Below are positions 7,448 to 15,676 of a stretch of 21,292 nt of DNA, piece after piece. The translations under genes and the position numbers were made by a program. The stretch is taken from assembly GCA_003223695.1 (NCBI GenBank), contig QHVY01000192.1, positions 10,469 to 31,760 of the forward strand, read 5' to 3'. The notes below the pieces were generated by a model, which made no database searches, was not told the origin of the DNA, and worked only from the letters and a program-made list of their open reading frames with translations. Numbering within the stretch: the first letter of the stretch is position 1; each line of letters opens with the position of its first letter. The DNA comes from Acidobacteriota bacterium (GTDB lineage Bacteria > Acidobacteriota > Thermoanaerobaculia > Gp7-AA8).

Positions 7448-7456
7448 CTTTCCATC

Positions 7457-7462
7457 AGTGTA
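7457..7462 (-). promoter_or_regulatory. Candidate -10 hexamer (TACACT) of rsgA
   Basis: TACACT is followed by 9 bases and the rsgA ATG, with no Shine-Dalgarno at normal spacing. It overlaps TAGAAT at 7461-7466 on the plus strand, the possible -10 of the divergent response regulator. The two promoters would be back to back and mutually exclusive. Confidence 0.4.
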
Positions 7463-7466
7463 GAAT
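7461..7466 (+). promoter_or_regulatory. Candidate -10 hexamer (TAGAAT) of the first response regulator
   Basis: TAGAAT lies 36 bases before the ATG at 7503. A Shine-Dalgarno GGAGGA (7494-7499) sits 3 bases before the start, which is close. No clear -35 is seen. Confidence 0.35.
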
Positions 7467-7502
7467 GCGCCCCGGTTCACAACGAAAGCATCCGGAGGAC
7501 TG

Positions 7503-7974
7503 ATGTCGAACGCCGAGAAGCCGGTGGTTCTTCTTGTCGACGACAACGAGGCGACATGCACGCTGATCACGGCGATTCTGCGCCGTGATTTTCAAATCGA
7601 GATCGCCAGCGACGGAATGGAAGCGATCGAGAAGCTGCGCACGAATCAGTACGCCGTGATTCTGCTCGATCTGCGAATGCCGCAGTACGATGGATTTTCC
7701 GTTCTCGATTTTCTGAAGGCCAACAATCCGGAGATGCTCCCGAGCGTGCTCGTGGTGACCGCGGTGCTCACGGCAAGAGAAACAGAGCGCGCAAAATCGT
7801 ATGGCGTCTGCGGAATCGTCAGCAAGCCGTTCGACGTGGACACTCTGCTCGAGGCGGTGAAACGCTGCGTGGGCGATACCGACGACGGCGGCTCGCGCGG
7901 CCGCACGGTGTTCTGTTCCTCGACGCCGATGATCCTGTTGATTGCCGATTTGCTGCGCAATCGCATGCCATTTT

Positions 7975-7976
<2 letters not shown>
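7503..7976 (+). CDS. Single-domain response regulator (CheY-like) with hydrophobic tail
   Basis: A 157-residue receiver domain protein without a DNA-binding or enzymatic output domain. The acidic pocket D13-D14, phospho-acceptor D56 in VILLDLRMP, the Thr switch at T86 (VVTA) and K108 in SKPFD are all present, so phosphorylation is expected. No partner kinase is in the window. After the receiver (about 125 residues) there is a 30-residue tail ending TPMILLIADLLRNRMPF, hydrophobic enough to bind a membrane or partner. It converges with a second receiver protein across the palindrome at 7975-8042. It may act by protein-protein interaction; its target is unknown. Confidence 0.9.
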
Positions 7977-8041
<65 letters not shown>

Positions 8042-8042
<1 letters not shown>

Positions 8043-8497
8043 TATCCCCCGAAGCGATTGAGCCACGCCAGAAATGGCCCCCCGGCAATCATCGCCGAGA
8101 TGGCCATCGCCTCGAACGGCCGCCGGCTTCTGATTTCCGCGCATGCGACCACGACGTCGGCGAGATCTTCGCTATCGAACGGTTTGCGCACCACGCCGTG
8201 AATCCGCTGCGGATCGAGCTGCTTGATGAGCGAGCGATCAGCGCCAGTGATCACCAGAACGACAGGAGTAGAAATCGCCGACCCAAACTCATCGAGCACT
8301 GCAAAGCCGTCGACATTCGGCATGAGCAGATCGAGAAGAACGACGGCGTAGCTGTTTTGCCGCAGCAGGTCGAGCGCTTCGGCCCCATCGGCCGCCTCGT
8401 CGACTTCGAGATCGCGGCGGCGGAGGACGGATCCCAGGAGAGCGCGGATGGTCGCGTCATCGTCAACGACGAGAACACGTCTTTGTTGTGCCGGCAT
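8042..8497 (-). CDS. Single-domain response regulator, coupled to the M49 peptidase gene
   Basis: A 151-residue receiver protein starting at ATG 8497 (MPAQQRRVLVVDDDATIRALL). The acidic pocket VVDDD, acceptor D56 in VVLLDLLMPNVDGF, the Thr switch in VITGAD and the lysine in RKPFD are present. A 28-residue tail follows the receiver (SRRPFEAMAISAMIAGGPFL onward) and is hydrophobic, like that of the convergent regulator. The ATG overlaps the stop of the upstream M49 gene (TGATG), implying translational coupling. No kinase or output domain is present. The role is presumably phospho-dependent binding of a partner, possibly a membrane protein. Confidence 0.9.
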
Positions 8498-10095
8498 CAA
8501 TGCACGCCTTCTCGAAATGGCAATCGGGGGTCAAAGTCTACCGGCACGTCGCCCGCCGCGGCGAGCGCTGCGCCGAGATCGGCCGGCATTTTCTCATAAC
8601 GTGCAAACCACGCTTCGGCTCGCGCGCGATCACCTCTCGCCTCGATGTCCAGCAACTCTTTGGCCACCGCAGCGATCGCGTCCGGCATCTTGCCGTAGTC
8701 AACCGCATAGCGGCCGCTGCCGTCGCGGGTGATGGCACCGCGCTCGGAGAGAAAATTGAACTCCATCATCTCCGCGCGACCGTGCGCCTCGCCCGTGCCA
8801 AACCGAACAGTGCGAAAAATTCCGGCAACGTACGACGCGTAATATTCGTCGAGCCGTGCTTGCGGAAGCGCATCGTGGTCGACGAGCCATTTGACGCCGA
8901 GCATTCCGACGACGTCCGCTTTCGCTTCTTCCAATCCGGAGAATGCAGGTCCGATCGCTTCGCGAATGTCAACATGTTGACCATTTTTCCTCGCATAGGC
9001 CGGCCCCAGCCCGTGTGCGATCTCATGCAGCATCACGATTGTGAGATAGCCGTCCGCGCTCGCTTGTGAAGCTTGATCGGCGCTCATGATTCGCTTCGCC
9101 AGTGGCAGGATCACGTGATCCACGCGGACGTCCATGTAATTCTTGAAAAAAATCTTCTTGCTCCCAACCTTTTCGTGGATGCGCGGATCGTTCGGCAAGT
9201 TGTCCGCGACGGCCTGATATCCGTGGCGGAGATCGCCGGCGCGGAACGGCGTGTCCATCACCTCCATCGGCGTCTCCTGTCCCCTCTTCGACGGCCGATC
9301 CTCGGCCTCGAGCGGCAGCGCGTCCTGAATGTCGGGGACATATTTCTGAAACGCGGCCAGCTTGCGGCTCTCCTCCTCGTTGCGAATGAGCACTGCTGCG
9401 CCATACGACGTTTTCACGCCGAGGAGATTATCGAGATAGGTTTCGTAGGGAGCGAAGATGATGTCGAATTTCGGATCCTTCAGCCGTACCCACGCCAGAT
9501 CGCTCTCGTAGTAGTCGTCGTCGAGCAAAGCATTGGCGCGCATGCGAAGAAATTCCGCGAATGCTTTGTCGTCGCTCGCCTCCGCCGCGCTGCGTAGATG
9601 GCGCGCCGCCGGCTCGAGCCACTGCCGATAGCGAACGTGATACGGCGCGGTCTTCATGTCCGCCTCGATCACGGTGCGCTCGTCGTAGATCTCTTTTTTT
9701 CGATCGGGATGCGCCTTGACGTACGCTTCGATTTGTTCGCGCGTCAGACCGCGCGCGTACAGCGCGCGGCCCGGCGGCATCGGCTCGGTTCCGATGAAGG
9801 GCTTGTTTTCCTCGATCTGGTCGTAGCGGCTGCCGTTGATCCAGAGATATCGCTTCAGCGGGCCCTTCGGCAGCGACTTGTAAATCGGAATGTCTTCAGG
9901 GCTGTTCTGGCGCCAGTAGATGTTCTCCAGATCACGACACGCCGCGATCAGCTCGTTGATCAGCGTCCGCTCGCGCGGAGTGTATCCCTCGAACGAAAAC
10001 GGCATCTCCACAGGCTTGAAGCGCGCGAGACGGCGGTCGATATCGGGAGCAACAATCATGGCGAAGAGCGCGACGACGGCCACAGCGCGGAGCAT
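8497..10095 (-). CDS. Peptidase family M49-type (dipeptidyl peptidase III-like) zinc hydrolase
   Basis: A 532-residue protein with an N-terminal signal or anchor (MLRAVAVVALFAMIVA). The zinc site is HEIAH at 357-361 followed by EEAKAD at 389-394. This spacing is the M49 pattern, where classical DPP III has HELLGH and EECRAE. The sequence here is the bacterial HEIAHGLGPA variant. It likely cleaves peptides in the periplasm or at the membrane; the substrate is unknown. Other M49-type landmarks include DGYLTIVMLHE and the region around RTVRFGTGEAHGRAEMMEFN. The ATG at 10095 is preceded by TAGAAT at 9 bases and no Shine-Dalgarno. It is coupled to a response-regulator gene downstream. The family is well supported; the specific activity is not. 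Confidence 0.85.
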   Translation of the reverse strand: MLRAVAVVALFAMIVAPDIDRRLARFKPVEMPFSFEGYTPRERTLINELIAACRDLENIYWRQNSPEDIPIYKSLPKGPLKRYLWINGSRYDQIEENKPFIGTEPMPPGRALYARGLTREQIEAYVKAHPDRKKEIYDERTVIEADMKTAPYHVRYRQWLEPAARHLRSAAEASDDKAFAEFLRMRANALLDDDYYESDLAWVRLKDPKFDIIFAPYETYLDNLLGVKTSYGAAVLIRNEEESRKLAAFQKYVPDIQDALPLEAEDRPSKRGQETPMEVMDTPFRAGDLRHGYQAVADNLPNDPRIHEKVGSKKIFFKNYMDVRVDHVILPLAKRIMSADQASQASADGYLTIVMLHEIAHGLGPAYARKNGQHVDIREAIGPAFSGLEEAKADVVGMLGVKWLVDHDALPQARLDEYYASYVAGIFRTVRFGTGEAHGRAEMMEFNFLSERGAITRDGSGRYAVDYGKMPDAIAAVAKELLDIEARGDRARAEAWFARYEKMPADLGAALAAAGDVPVDFDPRLPFREGVH

Positions 10096-10104
10096 GGGCG
10101 GGAG

Positions 10105-10110
10105 ATTCTA
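10105..10110 (-). promoter_or_regulatory. Candidate -10 hexamer (TAGAAT) of the M49 peptidase gene
   Basis: TAGAAT on the minus strand is followed by 9 bases and the ATG at 10095, with no Shine-Dalgarno. It abuts the end of the palindrome at 10113-10171, so a -35 would have to lie within the repeat. Confidence 0.4.
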
Positions 10111-10112
10111 AT

Positions 10113-10171
10113 TCACCACAGAGGGGACGGAGAGGACGGAGTCTCCGTCCTCTCCGTCCCCTCTGTGGTGA
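10113..10171. repeat. Perfect palindrome of the TCACCACAGAG family with 9-base units
   Basis: Two perfect 29-nt inverted arms separated by a single base. The outer 11 bases (TCACCACAGAG) equal those of the palindrome at 7975-8042, but the interior is different: units of GGACGGAGA. Perfect identity of the arms suggests recent origin or ongoing correction. It separates the GGDEF/EAL gene from the peptidase gene. Confidence 0.9.
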
Positions 10172-10173
10172 TT

Positions 10174-13100
10174 TCAATTGCGCGCCACGAGAACGCCCTC
10201 GAACTCCTCCGCCGGCAGCGGATGGCTGTACAGAAATCCCTGAATGGTCTCGCAGTGCTGACGCCGCAGAAACTCGAGTTGCTCTTCCGTCTCCACGCCC
10301 TCGGCGACGACGCGGAGGTTCAGCGCGCGAGCCATCGAGATCACCGCGGAGATGATCGCACCATCGTTCGGGCTCGCAGTCAGGTCGCGCACGAAATTCT
10401 GATCGATTTTCACTGTGTCGATCGGAAACTTTTTCAGATAGCTCAGCGATGAGTAGCCGGTGCCGAAGTCGTCGATCGACAGCCGAATGCCCATTTGTTT
10501 GAGACGGGTCATGATCGCCAGCGACATCTCCGCGTTGTGCATCGCCGTCGACTCCGTGATCTCGATGTCCAGAGATGACGCCGGAAGACCTGTCTCCTCG
10601 AGGATGCGCTCGATCATCGACGTCAAATCGTGCTGCTGAAATTGTCGCGCCGAGAGATTCACGGCCACGTGCAGATCGCCGTGGCCTGCGCGATGCCACT
10701 GCTTCATCTGCGCACAAGCGGTGCGCAGCACCCACTCGCCGATTGGAAAAATCAGTCCGCAATCTTCGGCGACAGGAATGAATTCGTCGGGAGACAGCAG
10801 TCCCAGCTCCGGATTGTTCCAGCGGATCAGCGCCTCAGCTCCGACGACGCGATACGTATCGAGCTCGATCATCGGCTGGTAGTGGATAACGAATTCCTGC
10901 CGGTCGAACGCGTGATGCAGGCTCCGTTCGAGCGACAACCGTCCGACCGATCCTTCCACCGCGACGCCTGTCGCAAACTGATAGTTGTTTCGACCAGCCT
11001 CCTTCGCGCGATACATCGCGCGGTCGGAGTTCTTCAGCAGCGTCTCCGCATCCATTCCGTCTTCGGGGAAAACCGCGATGCCGACGCTCGTGGTGACGAA
11101 GAGCTCATGGCCATCGACGACCATTGGCTTCAACATGCTATCGAGGACTTTCTGCGCGACGGTCAGCGCTCCACGCGCGTCCGGCAGATCGGAAATCAGA
11201 ATCGTGAACTCGTCCCCGCCCATGCGCGCCACGGTGTCGTCGGCGCGCACGCAGCGCACCAACCGCTCCGCCGCGGCTTGCAACAGACCATCGCCGACTG
11301 TGTGGCCGAGGGTGTCGTTGATGAGTTTGAATTGATCGAGATCGAGAAACATGACTGCCACGGCTCGCCGGTTACGTCGCGCATGGGCGAGCGCGACGCC
11401 GATGCGATCGCGAAACAGAAGCCGGTTCGGAAGGCCTGTGAGCACGTCGTGGTACGCCTGATACTCGACCTGCTCCTGTGCTGCCTTTCGATCGGTGATG
11501 TCGATGATCGTTCCCTCGATGATGCCGTCATCGCCTGATTCGAGAAGGTTCATGTTCTCGAGCGCCCAGATTTCGCTGCCGTCTTTGCGCCGCATACGCA
11601 GCTCGATGTTCGAGAGCGATTTCTGTTCGCGCAACCGCGCCATCAGCCGCTGCCGCTCCTCCGGCGTGAAGTAGAGGCTGTACGACGTCACCGTCAGCAG
11701 CTCTTCGCGCGTGTAACCGAAGATGCGCGCGAGAGCGTCGTTCACTTCGAGAATTCGTCCGTCGATAGTGGAACGAAAAACGCCGGCGAGGTTGCGCTCG
11801 AAAAGCAGCCGATACCGCTCCTCGTTCTCCCTCAGCCGCTCATCGGCGATTCGACGTTCGGTGACGTCGACGGCGATCACCAGACGCGCACGCCGGCCCG
11901 CGGAGACGAATTCGAACGATGTGATCTCCGCATCGAACACTGTTCCGTTCTTTTTGCGATGGCGGAAAATGCGATTGCGATCGCGATCGTGCAGCGCGGC
12001 GAGCGTCGAGTACATCGTCGGAAGCTCTTCCGGCGGGCGGATATCGGCGATCGTCATCTGCAGAAATTCGTCTTTCGAGAAGCCGTAATGCCTCATCTCG
12101 AAGTCATAGACCCACATCGGCAGCGGATTGCCTTCGAAGAGCGTGCGATCGCGATGCTCACTCTCACGCTGGGCCTGCTCGCCGCGGCGGCGCTCGGTCA
12201 CATCGCTGGCGACGTAGACCACTCCGACCGGCGAGCCGTCCGCATCGCGCACGAAAGAGGACGAGGCAGTGACGTCGACGCGCGTTCCCGACGCGTTTCG
12301 CCAGGCCATGTGCAGCTCGAGCGCGCCGCCGCTGCGCAGGAGCTGGCCCGTGCTGATCGATTCTTCCGGATCCATGATCGTTCGCACCGGTTTGCCGAGC
12401 AGCTCACCTTCGCTGAATCCGAGCATTGAAGCCGCGGTGTGGTTCAGGACGCGAATCTTTCCGTCGAGATCAATCACGATCACCGCGCTCTTCATCGTTG
12501 CGAGAATCTGACCGGCGGCGTACTCCGGCGTCAGCTCGACGAGGTGATATCGCCAGATCGAATTCGCCGCCACGCCGACGAATCCGAGGATCGCGAGGAA
12601 GCCGACCGGGCGGATAGCGACGCCGACGATGGGCAGAAAATCAATCAGCGCGAAGCAACCGACAGCAAAGGCGATCATGATCGTGCGCGCGTTCGCTCGG
12701 GCGATGCCTTCGAGTTTCCGCGACGCACGCCAGATCAACAGCAGGCTTGCTCCGAGGATCACAGCGAACACCGCGATCCAGCCGAGGTTGTAGATGGCGC
12801 CGCGTGGGTAAAAGCCCCACGGGTACCGCCACAATCCGGTCACGAAAAGGGAGGTGCTAACACTGATGACGGCGACGATCAGACAGAACGACCAGCAAAA
12901 GGCAATCGCTCCTCGGAGTGCGCGACGATGTCCGGTGTACGCGGCAGCGAAGTGAAACGTAGCCGCCGGAATCAGAGAGGAGAAGAATGATGCGACGCGT
13001 GCCCACGCGATCGCATGATTGGCATCGCGGCTTTCATAGACGGCGGAAAATCCCGCCAGCCATCCGGCCGCTGCGACGCTCATCGCGAAGAAAAGCAGGC

Positions 13101-13236
13101 TGATGAGTGATCCTCGGGCGCGCGCGACGACAGCTACGCCAAGCGCCAGAATGATCACGGCGGTAAACAAAGTGGCTAAAGCAAGGCCTGTGGACACGGA
13201 CCGATCGCGACCAGTGTAACGCGTCGGCCTTTTCAA
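10174..13236 (-). CDS. Membrane 7TM-PAS-PAS-PAS-GGDEF-EAL cyclic-di-GMP signalling protein
   Basis: A 1020-residue sensor for making or breaking cyclic di-GMP. Order: an N-terminal membrane region of about seven helices resembling the 7TM sensor of histidine kinases (15-230), PAS1 (240-350), PAS2 (360-462), PAS3 (470-585), GGDEF (590-755) and EAL (765-1015). The GGDEF site (673-677) and an inhibitory RxxD (R664-D667, five residues upstream) are intact. EAL residues E801, N860, E892, D922-D923, K943 and E979 are intact, so both activities are possible. PAS2 is short: WVYDFEMRHYGFS lacks about 11 residues usually found between E380 and M381. The TTG at 13236 lies at the edge of a palindrome; GTG at 13197 is an alternative start. 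No gene is coupled to it. Confidence 0.93.
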   Translation of the reverse strand: MKRPTRYTGRDRSVSTGLALATLFTAVIILALGVAVVARARGSLISLLFFAMSVAAAGWLAGFSAVYESRDANHAIAWARVASFFSSLIPAATFHFAAAYTGHRRALRGAIAFCWSFCLIVAVISVSTSLFVTGLWRYPWGFYPRGAIYNLGWIAVFAVILGASLLLIWRASRKLEGIARANARTIMIAFAVGCFALIDFLPIVGVAIRPVGFLAILGFVGVAANSIWRYHLVELTPEYAAGQILATMKSAVIVIDLDGKIRVLNHTAASMLGFSEGELLGKPVRTIMDPEESISTGQLLRSGGALELHMAWRNASGTRVDVTASSSFVRDADGSPVGVVYVASDVTERRRGEQAQRESEHRDRTLFEGNPLPMWVYDFEMRHYGFSKDEFLQMTIADIRPPEELPTMYSTLAALHDRDRNRIFRHRKKNGTVFDAEITSFEFVSAGRRARLVIAVDVTERRIADERLRENEERYRLLFERNLAGVFRSTIDGRILEVNDALARIFGYTREELLTVTSYSLYFTPEERQRLMARLREQKSLSNIELRMRRKDGSEIWALENMNLLESGDDGIIEGTIIDITDRKAAQEQVEYQAYHDVLTGLPNRLLFRDRIGVALAHARRNRRAVAVMFLDLDQFKLINDTLGHTVGDGLLQAAAERLVRCVRADDTVARMGGDEFTILISDLPDARGALTVAQKVLDSMLKPMVVDGHELFVTTSVGIAVFPEDGMDAETLLKNSDRAMYRAKEAGRNNYQFATGVAVEGSVGRLSLERSLHHAFDRQEFVIHYQPMIELDTYRVVGAEALIRWNNPELGLLSPDEFIPVAEDCGLIFPIGEWVLRTACAQMKQWHRAGHGDLHVAVNLSARQFQQHDLTSMIERILEETGLPASSLDIEITESTAMHNAEMSLAIMTRLKQMGIRLSIDDFGTGYSSLSYLKKFPIDTVKIDQNFVRDLTASPNDGAIISAVISMARALNLRVVAEGVETEEQLEFLRRQHCETIQGFLYSHPLPAEEFEGVLVARN

Positions 13237-13288
13237 CGTAGAGCCGGCTCTTAGCCGGCTGGAGCCGCCTGAGAGGCGGCTCTACGTT
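13235..13288. repeat. REPIN-like double hairpin with GTAG heads
   Basis: Heads are GTAG at 13238-13241 and its complement at 13282-13285, within inverted AACGTAG ends. The left stem is AGCCGGCT with loop CTT. The right has stem AGCCGCCT, paired with AGGCGGCT, and a 3-nt loop. Two bases separate them. Stem differences are compensated, so pairing is kept. The right head supplies the TAG stop of the 54-residue gene. Confidence 0.9.
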
Positions 13289-13446
13289 CCGTAATCGCGC
13301 TTCTTGAAATACCCGCCGCGCTTGGCGCCGCCCGATTGATCGGTAACCTTCTGCACCGGCTCACCTTCTTCGAGCGCGCGGCCAGCCTTCTCGCGCTTCT
13401 CGCGGATCTGCTTCTGCGTCAGATTCTCTTTCTTCTTTTCTGCCAT
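13282..13446 (-). CDS. Small basic hypothetical protein (54 aa)
   Basis: A 54-residue, lysine-rich, soluble protein beginning MAEKKKENLTQKQIREKREK and ending GYFKKRDYGT. The frame is open upstream to 13557, but that part overlaps the aldolase gene and looks non-coding, so ATG 13446 is chosen. It starts 24 bases after the stop of the aldolase-like gene on the same strand, so co-transcription is likely. The N-terminal half looks helical and charged; the second half is Gly/Lys-rich. I do not recognise the family. The stop codon is formed by the GTAG head of the adjacent REPIN, so the natural C-terminus may have been altered. Confidence 0.6.
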   Translation of the reverse strand: MAEKKKENLTQKQIREKREKAGRALEEGEPVQKVTDQSGGAKRGGYFKKRDYGT

Positions 13447-13469
13447 GCACCGATGGGCGTGCAACAGCG

Positions 13470-14555
13470 CTACCAGCCACGGCACGGTCGCCATGCCTCG
13501 ATCACATTGCCGTTCGCGATCACGTGATAGACGTCGTACATCGCCGCCGTCAGGCATGAGTGATTCGGCATGATGCGAAGCTGCGTGCCGACCACAGGCG
13601 GCGTGGCCGTTTCAAGTTTGCCGTGCTCCTGAGAAAGCGCGACGAGATGCATCGGCAGCGGACGCAGCTCCAAGTCGCACACAATACCATAACCAAATTT
13701 CGTATCAATGTGATTGGGACCGAGGTCTTTGGAGAGAGCGAGGGCTCCAGCGTCGATAATCGCCTGATGCCGTTCGGGATACGAGCCGACGACCGTCGCC
13801 AGAACTGAGACGGCGACATCAGCACGCGTGCACGATCCGATCGTCGCCTGAAACGCGTCGTAGAAAACGTAATTTCCCGGCCGAACTTCATCGACGTCAT
13901 CGAATCGATCGACGACCGATGCCGTCGGCGTGGAACCGACGCTTCGAATGACATTCATGGAAAGCTTCGAACGAAAACGCGTGAGGCACGCGGTCTCCTC
14001 CGCCGCGACGCGCAGGATCTCGTCGACGGTTCGCGCGTTGTAGGAGTGACCGGCGTGCGTCAGCAGACCTCGAAATCGCACCGATGGCGAGCGCGCGATC
14101 GCCAGCGCGAGACGCACGCTGTCGGGCGAATCGGGATCGACACCGGCGCGGTGATAGCCGCAATCGACTTTCAGAAAGACATCGAAAACGTGTTTTTGCT
14201 GCTCTAACGCTCGTAGAGCAGCCTCGCTGTCGATCAGCAAATTTAACGTGTCGATTTTCTGCGCGAGCGCCGCCGCGCGATCGATTTTCTCGGGCGGGAT
14301 CGGCACCGCATACGTGATTTCTTTGAAACCGGCGCCGGCGAAAAACTCCGCTTCAGCCAACGTCGAAACAGTGATCGGCCCGAGCGCTCCCCCATGCTGC
14401 ATGCGGGCAATCTCGGCTGTCTTGTGCGTCTTGACGTGCGGCCGGAACACCACACCCGACACGCGGGCCTTCTCGCGCATGCGGGCGCAGTTTTGCTCGA
14501 CAATACTCTTGTCGACGAGGAACGCCGGCGTCTGCAGATGCGAAAAATCATTCAT
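13470..14555 (-). CDS. D-threonine aldolase / D-serine dehydratase-like PLP enzyme
   Basis: A 361-residue fold-type III PLP enzyme with an alanine-racemase-like N-terminal barrel and a metal-binding C-terminal domain. The Schiff-base lysine is K42 in RPHVKTHKT. The metal ligands H332 and C334 lie in PNHSCLTAA, matching the DSD1/D-threonine aldolase family. Also visible are DCGYHRAG, LLTHAGHSY and RPGNYVFYD. It would cleave D-threonine or related D-3-hydroxy amino acids, or dehydrate D-serine; sequence alone does not decide. The ATG at 14555 lies 18 bases inside dinB, so the two divergent genes overlap head-to-head. The 54-residue gene follows. Confidence 0.87.
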   Translation of the reverse strand: MNDFSHLQTPAFLVDKSIVEQNCARMREKARVSGVVFRPHVKTHKTAEIARMQHGGALGPITVSTLAEAEFFAGAGFKEITYAVPIPPEKIDRAAALAQKIDTLNLLIDSEAALRALEQQKHVFDVFLKVDCGYHRAGVDPDSPDSVRLALAIARSPSVRFRGLLTHAGHSYNARTVDEILRVAAEETACLTRFRSKLSMNVIRSVGSTPTASVVDRFDDVDEVRPGNYVFYDAFQATIGSCTRADVAVSVLATVVGSYPERHQAIIDAGALALSKDLGPNHIDTKFGYGIVCDLELRPLPMHLVALSQEHGKLETATPPVVGTQLRIMPNHSCLTAAMYDVYHVIANGNVIEAWRPCRGW

Positions 14556-15593
14556 ATCGACATGGACGCATTCTACGCGTCGGTCGAACAGCGCGATCGG
14601 CCGGAACTTCGTGGTAAGCCGGTAATCGTCGGCTGGCCGGGCGAGCGCAGCGTCGTCTGCGCGGCGTCATACGAGGCGCGAAAATTCGGAGTGCATTCGG
14701 CGATGCCGTCGAGTCGCGCGCGGCGTCTCTGTCCGGAGGGAGTATTCATCGGACCGGACTTCGAGAAATATCGCGTTGTATCGACTCAGATCCGCGACAT
14801 TTTTCATCGTCACACGCCGCTCGTCGAGCCGCTCTCGCTCGATGAGGCCTACCTCGACGTGACTGAGGAGCTGACCGGAATTCCGACGGCGACCGAAACG
14901 GCGGAGACCATTCGACGCGAGATTCGCAACGAGACGCAGCTCACCGCTTCCGCAGGCGTCGCCCCGAACAAATTTCTGGCGAAGATCGCCTCAGACTGGA
15001 AAAAACCCGATGGACTGTTCGTGATCCGGCCGCATCAGATCGAATCGTTCCTGGTCACGCTGCCGGTGCGCAAGATTCCCGGCGTTGGCAAAGCGACGGA
15101 GAAGATCATGACCGACATAGGCGTGGCGACTGTCGGCGACTTGCAGCGCTTCTCACAGGAGCAGCTCATCGATCGTTTCGGAAAATGGGGCACGCGCCTT
15201 TGGGAGCTCGCCCGCGGAATCGATGACAACCCGGTCGAGCCGTCGCGCAAACGAAAGTCGTGGTCGAGCGAAAGCACATTTCCACGCGACATCACGCTCG
15301 AGGAAGTGGCCGACTACATTCGCGGCGAAGCGCATTCGCTGTGGGAAGCGCTCGCTGAACGCAAGCTCGCCGGCCGCACCGTGACCGTCAAACTGCGCAC
15401 CGGCGGATTCGAAACGGCGACGCGGCGCATCACGCCGGAGCTGCCGCCGGCGAGCGGCGATGACCTGGCACGAATCGGCACTGAGCTGCTCACGCGCTTC
15501 GATTTCCCCAACGACAGCCGATTCCGGCTCGCGGGAATCGGAGTGTCAAATTTCGTCGAGGAGGAAGAACAACAGCCCGTCCTGTTCGCGTAG
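14538..15593 (+). CDS. dinB: DNA polymerase IV
   Basis: Y-family translesion polymerase, 351 residues. The start MRKIIHIDMDAFYASVEQ (ATG 14538) is canonical, although the frame is open to 14394. Catalytic acids are D8 and the pair D102-E103 in SLDEAYLD. The steric-gate aromatic is at F12-Y13. The HhH region GVGKATEKIM and the little-finger domain follow. The C-terminus ends in a beta-clamp binding motif, QPVLF at 346-350. The TAG stop is part of the GTAG head of the REPIN at 15590. It overlaps the divergent aldolase gene by 18 bases, so each promoter must lie in the other's coding region. No LexA-type box was recognised. Confidence 0.96.
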   Translation: MRKIIHIDMDAFYASVEQRDRPELRGKPVIVGWPGERSVVCAASYEARKFGVHSAMPSSRARRLCPEGVFIGPDFEKYRVVSTQIRDIFHRHTPLVEPLSLDEAYLDVTEELTGIPTATETAETIRREIRNETQLTASAGVAPNKFLAKIASDWKKPDGLFVIRPHQIESFLVTLPVRKIPGVGKATEKIMTDIGVATVGDLQRFSQEQLIDRFGKWGTRLWELARGIDDNPVEPSRKRKSWSSESTFPRDITLEEVADYIRGEAHSLWEALAERKLAGRTVTVKLRTGGFETATRRITPELPPASGDDLARIGTELLTRFDFPNDSRFRLAGIGVSNFVEEEEQQPVLFA

Positions 15594-15649
15594 GGCACGA
15601 CTGCGTCGTGCCGAACCCCGGAATGCGGCACGGCGCAGCCGTGCCCTAC
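15590..15649. repeat. REPIN-like double hairpin with GTAG heads after dinB
   Basis: Heads are GTAG at 15590-15593 and its complement at 15646-15649. The left stem is GGCACGAC with loop TGC. The right, read on the minus strand, has stem GGCACGGC with loop TGC. The 14-nt spacer is unpaired. The left head contains the dinB stop codon. Differences between arms are compensated within each hairpin. Confidence 0.9.
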
Positions 15650-15660
15650 AAGCGTTGCTT

Positions 15661-15666
15661 TACAAT
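15661..15666 (+). promoter_or_regulatory. Candidate -10 hexamer (TACAAT) of the amine-dehydrogenase-like gene
   Basis: TACAAT is followed by 10 bases and ATG 15677, which begins where the protein family begins. This supports that start and suggests a leaderless mRNA. It lies 12 bases after the REPIN. Confidence 0.4.
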
Positions 15667-15676
15667 GCGCGCCGCC

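Noticed and set aside
7448..7570. Longer N-terminus of RsgA
   Set aside because: It would cover the start and ribosome site of the divergent response-regulator gene and has no OB-fold homology.
10630..11538. Plus-strand open frame of 302 codons opposite the GGDEF/EAL gene
   Set aside because: The minus strand encodes full catalytic domains here; the plus frame is a shadow.
15608..15676. Upstream GTG and ATG starts for the amine-dehydrogenase-like gene
   Set aside because: The GTG is inside a REPIN and the ATG at 15665 overlaps a -10-like hexamer; the family begins right after ATG 15677.
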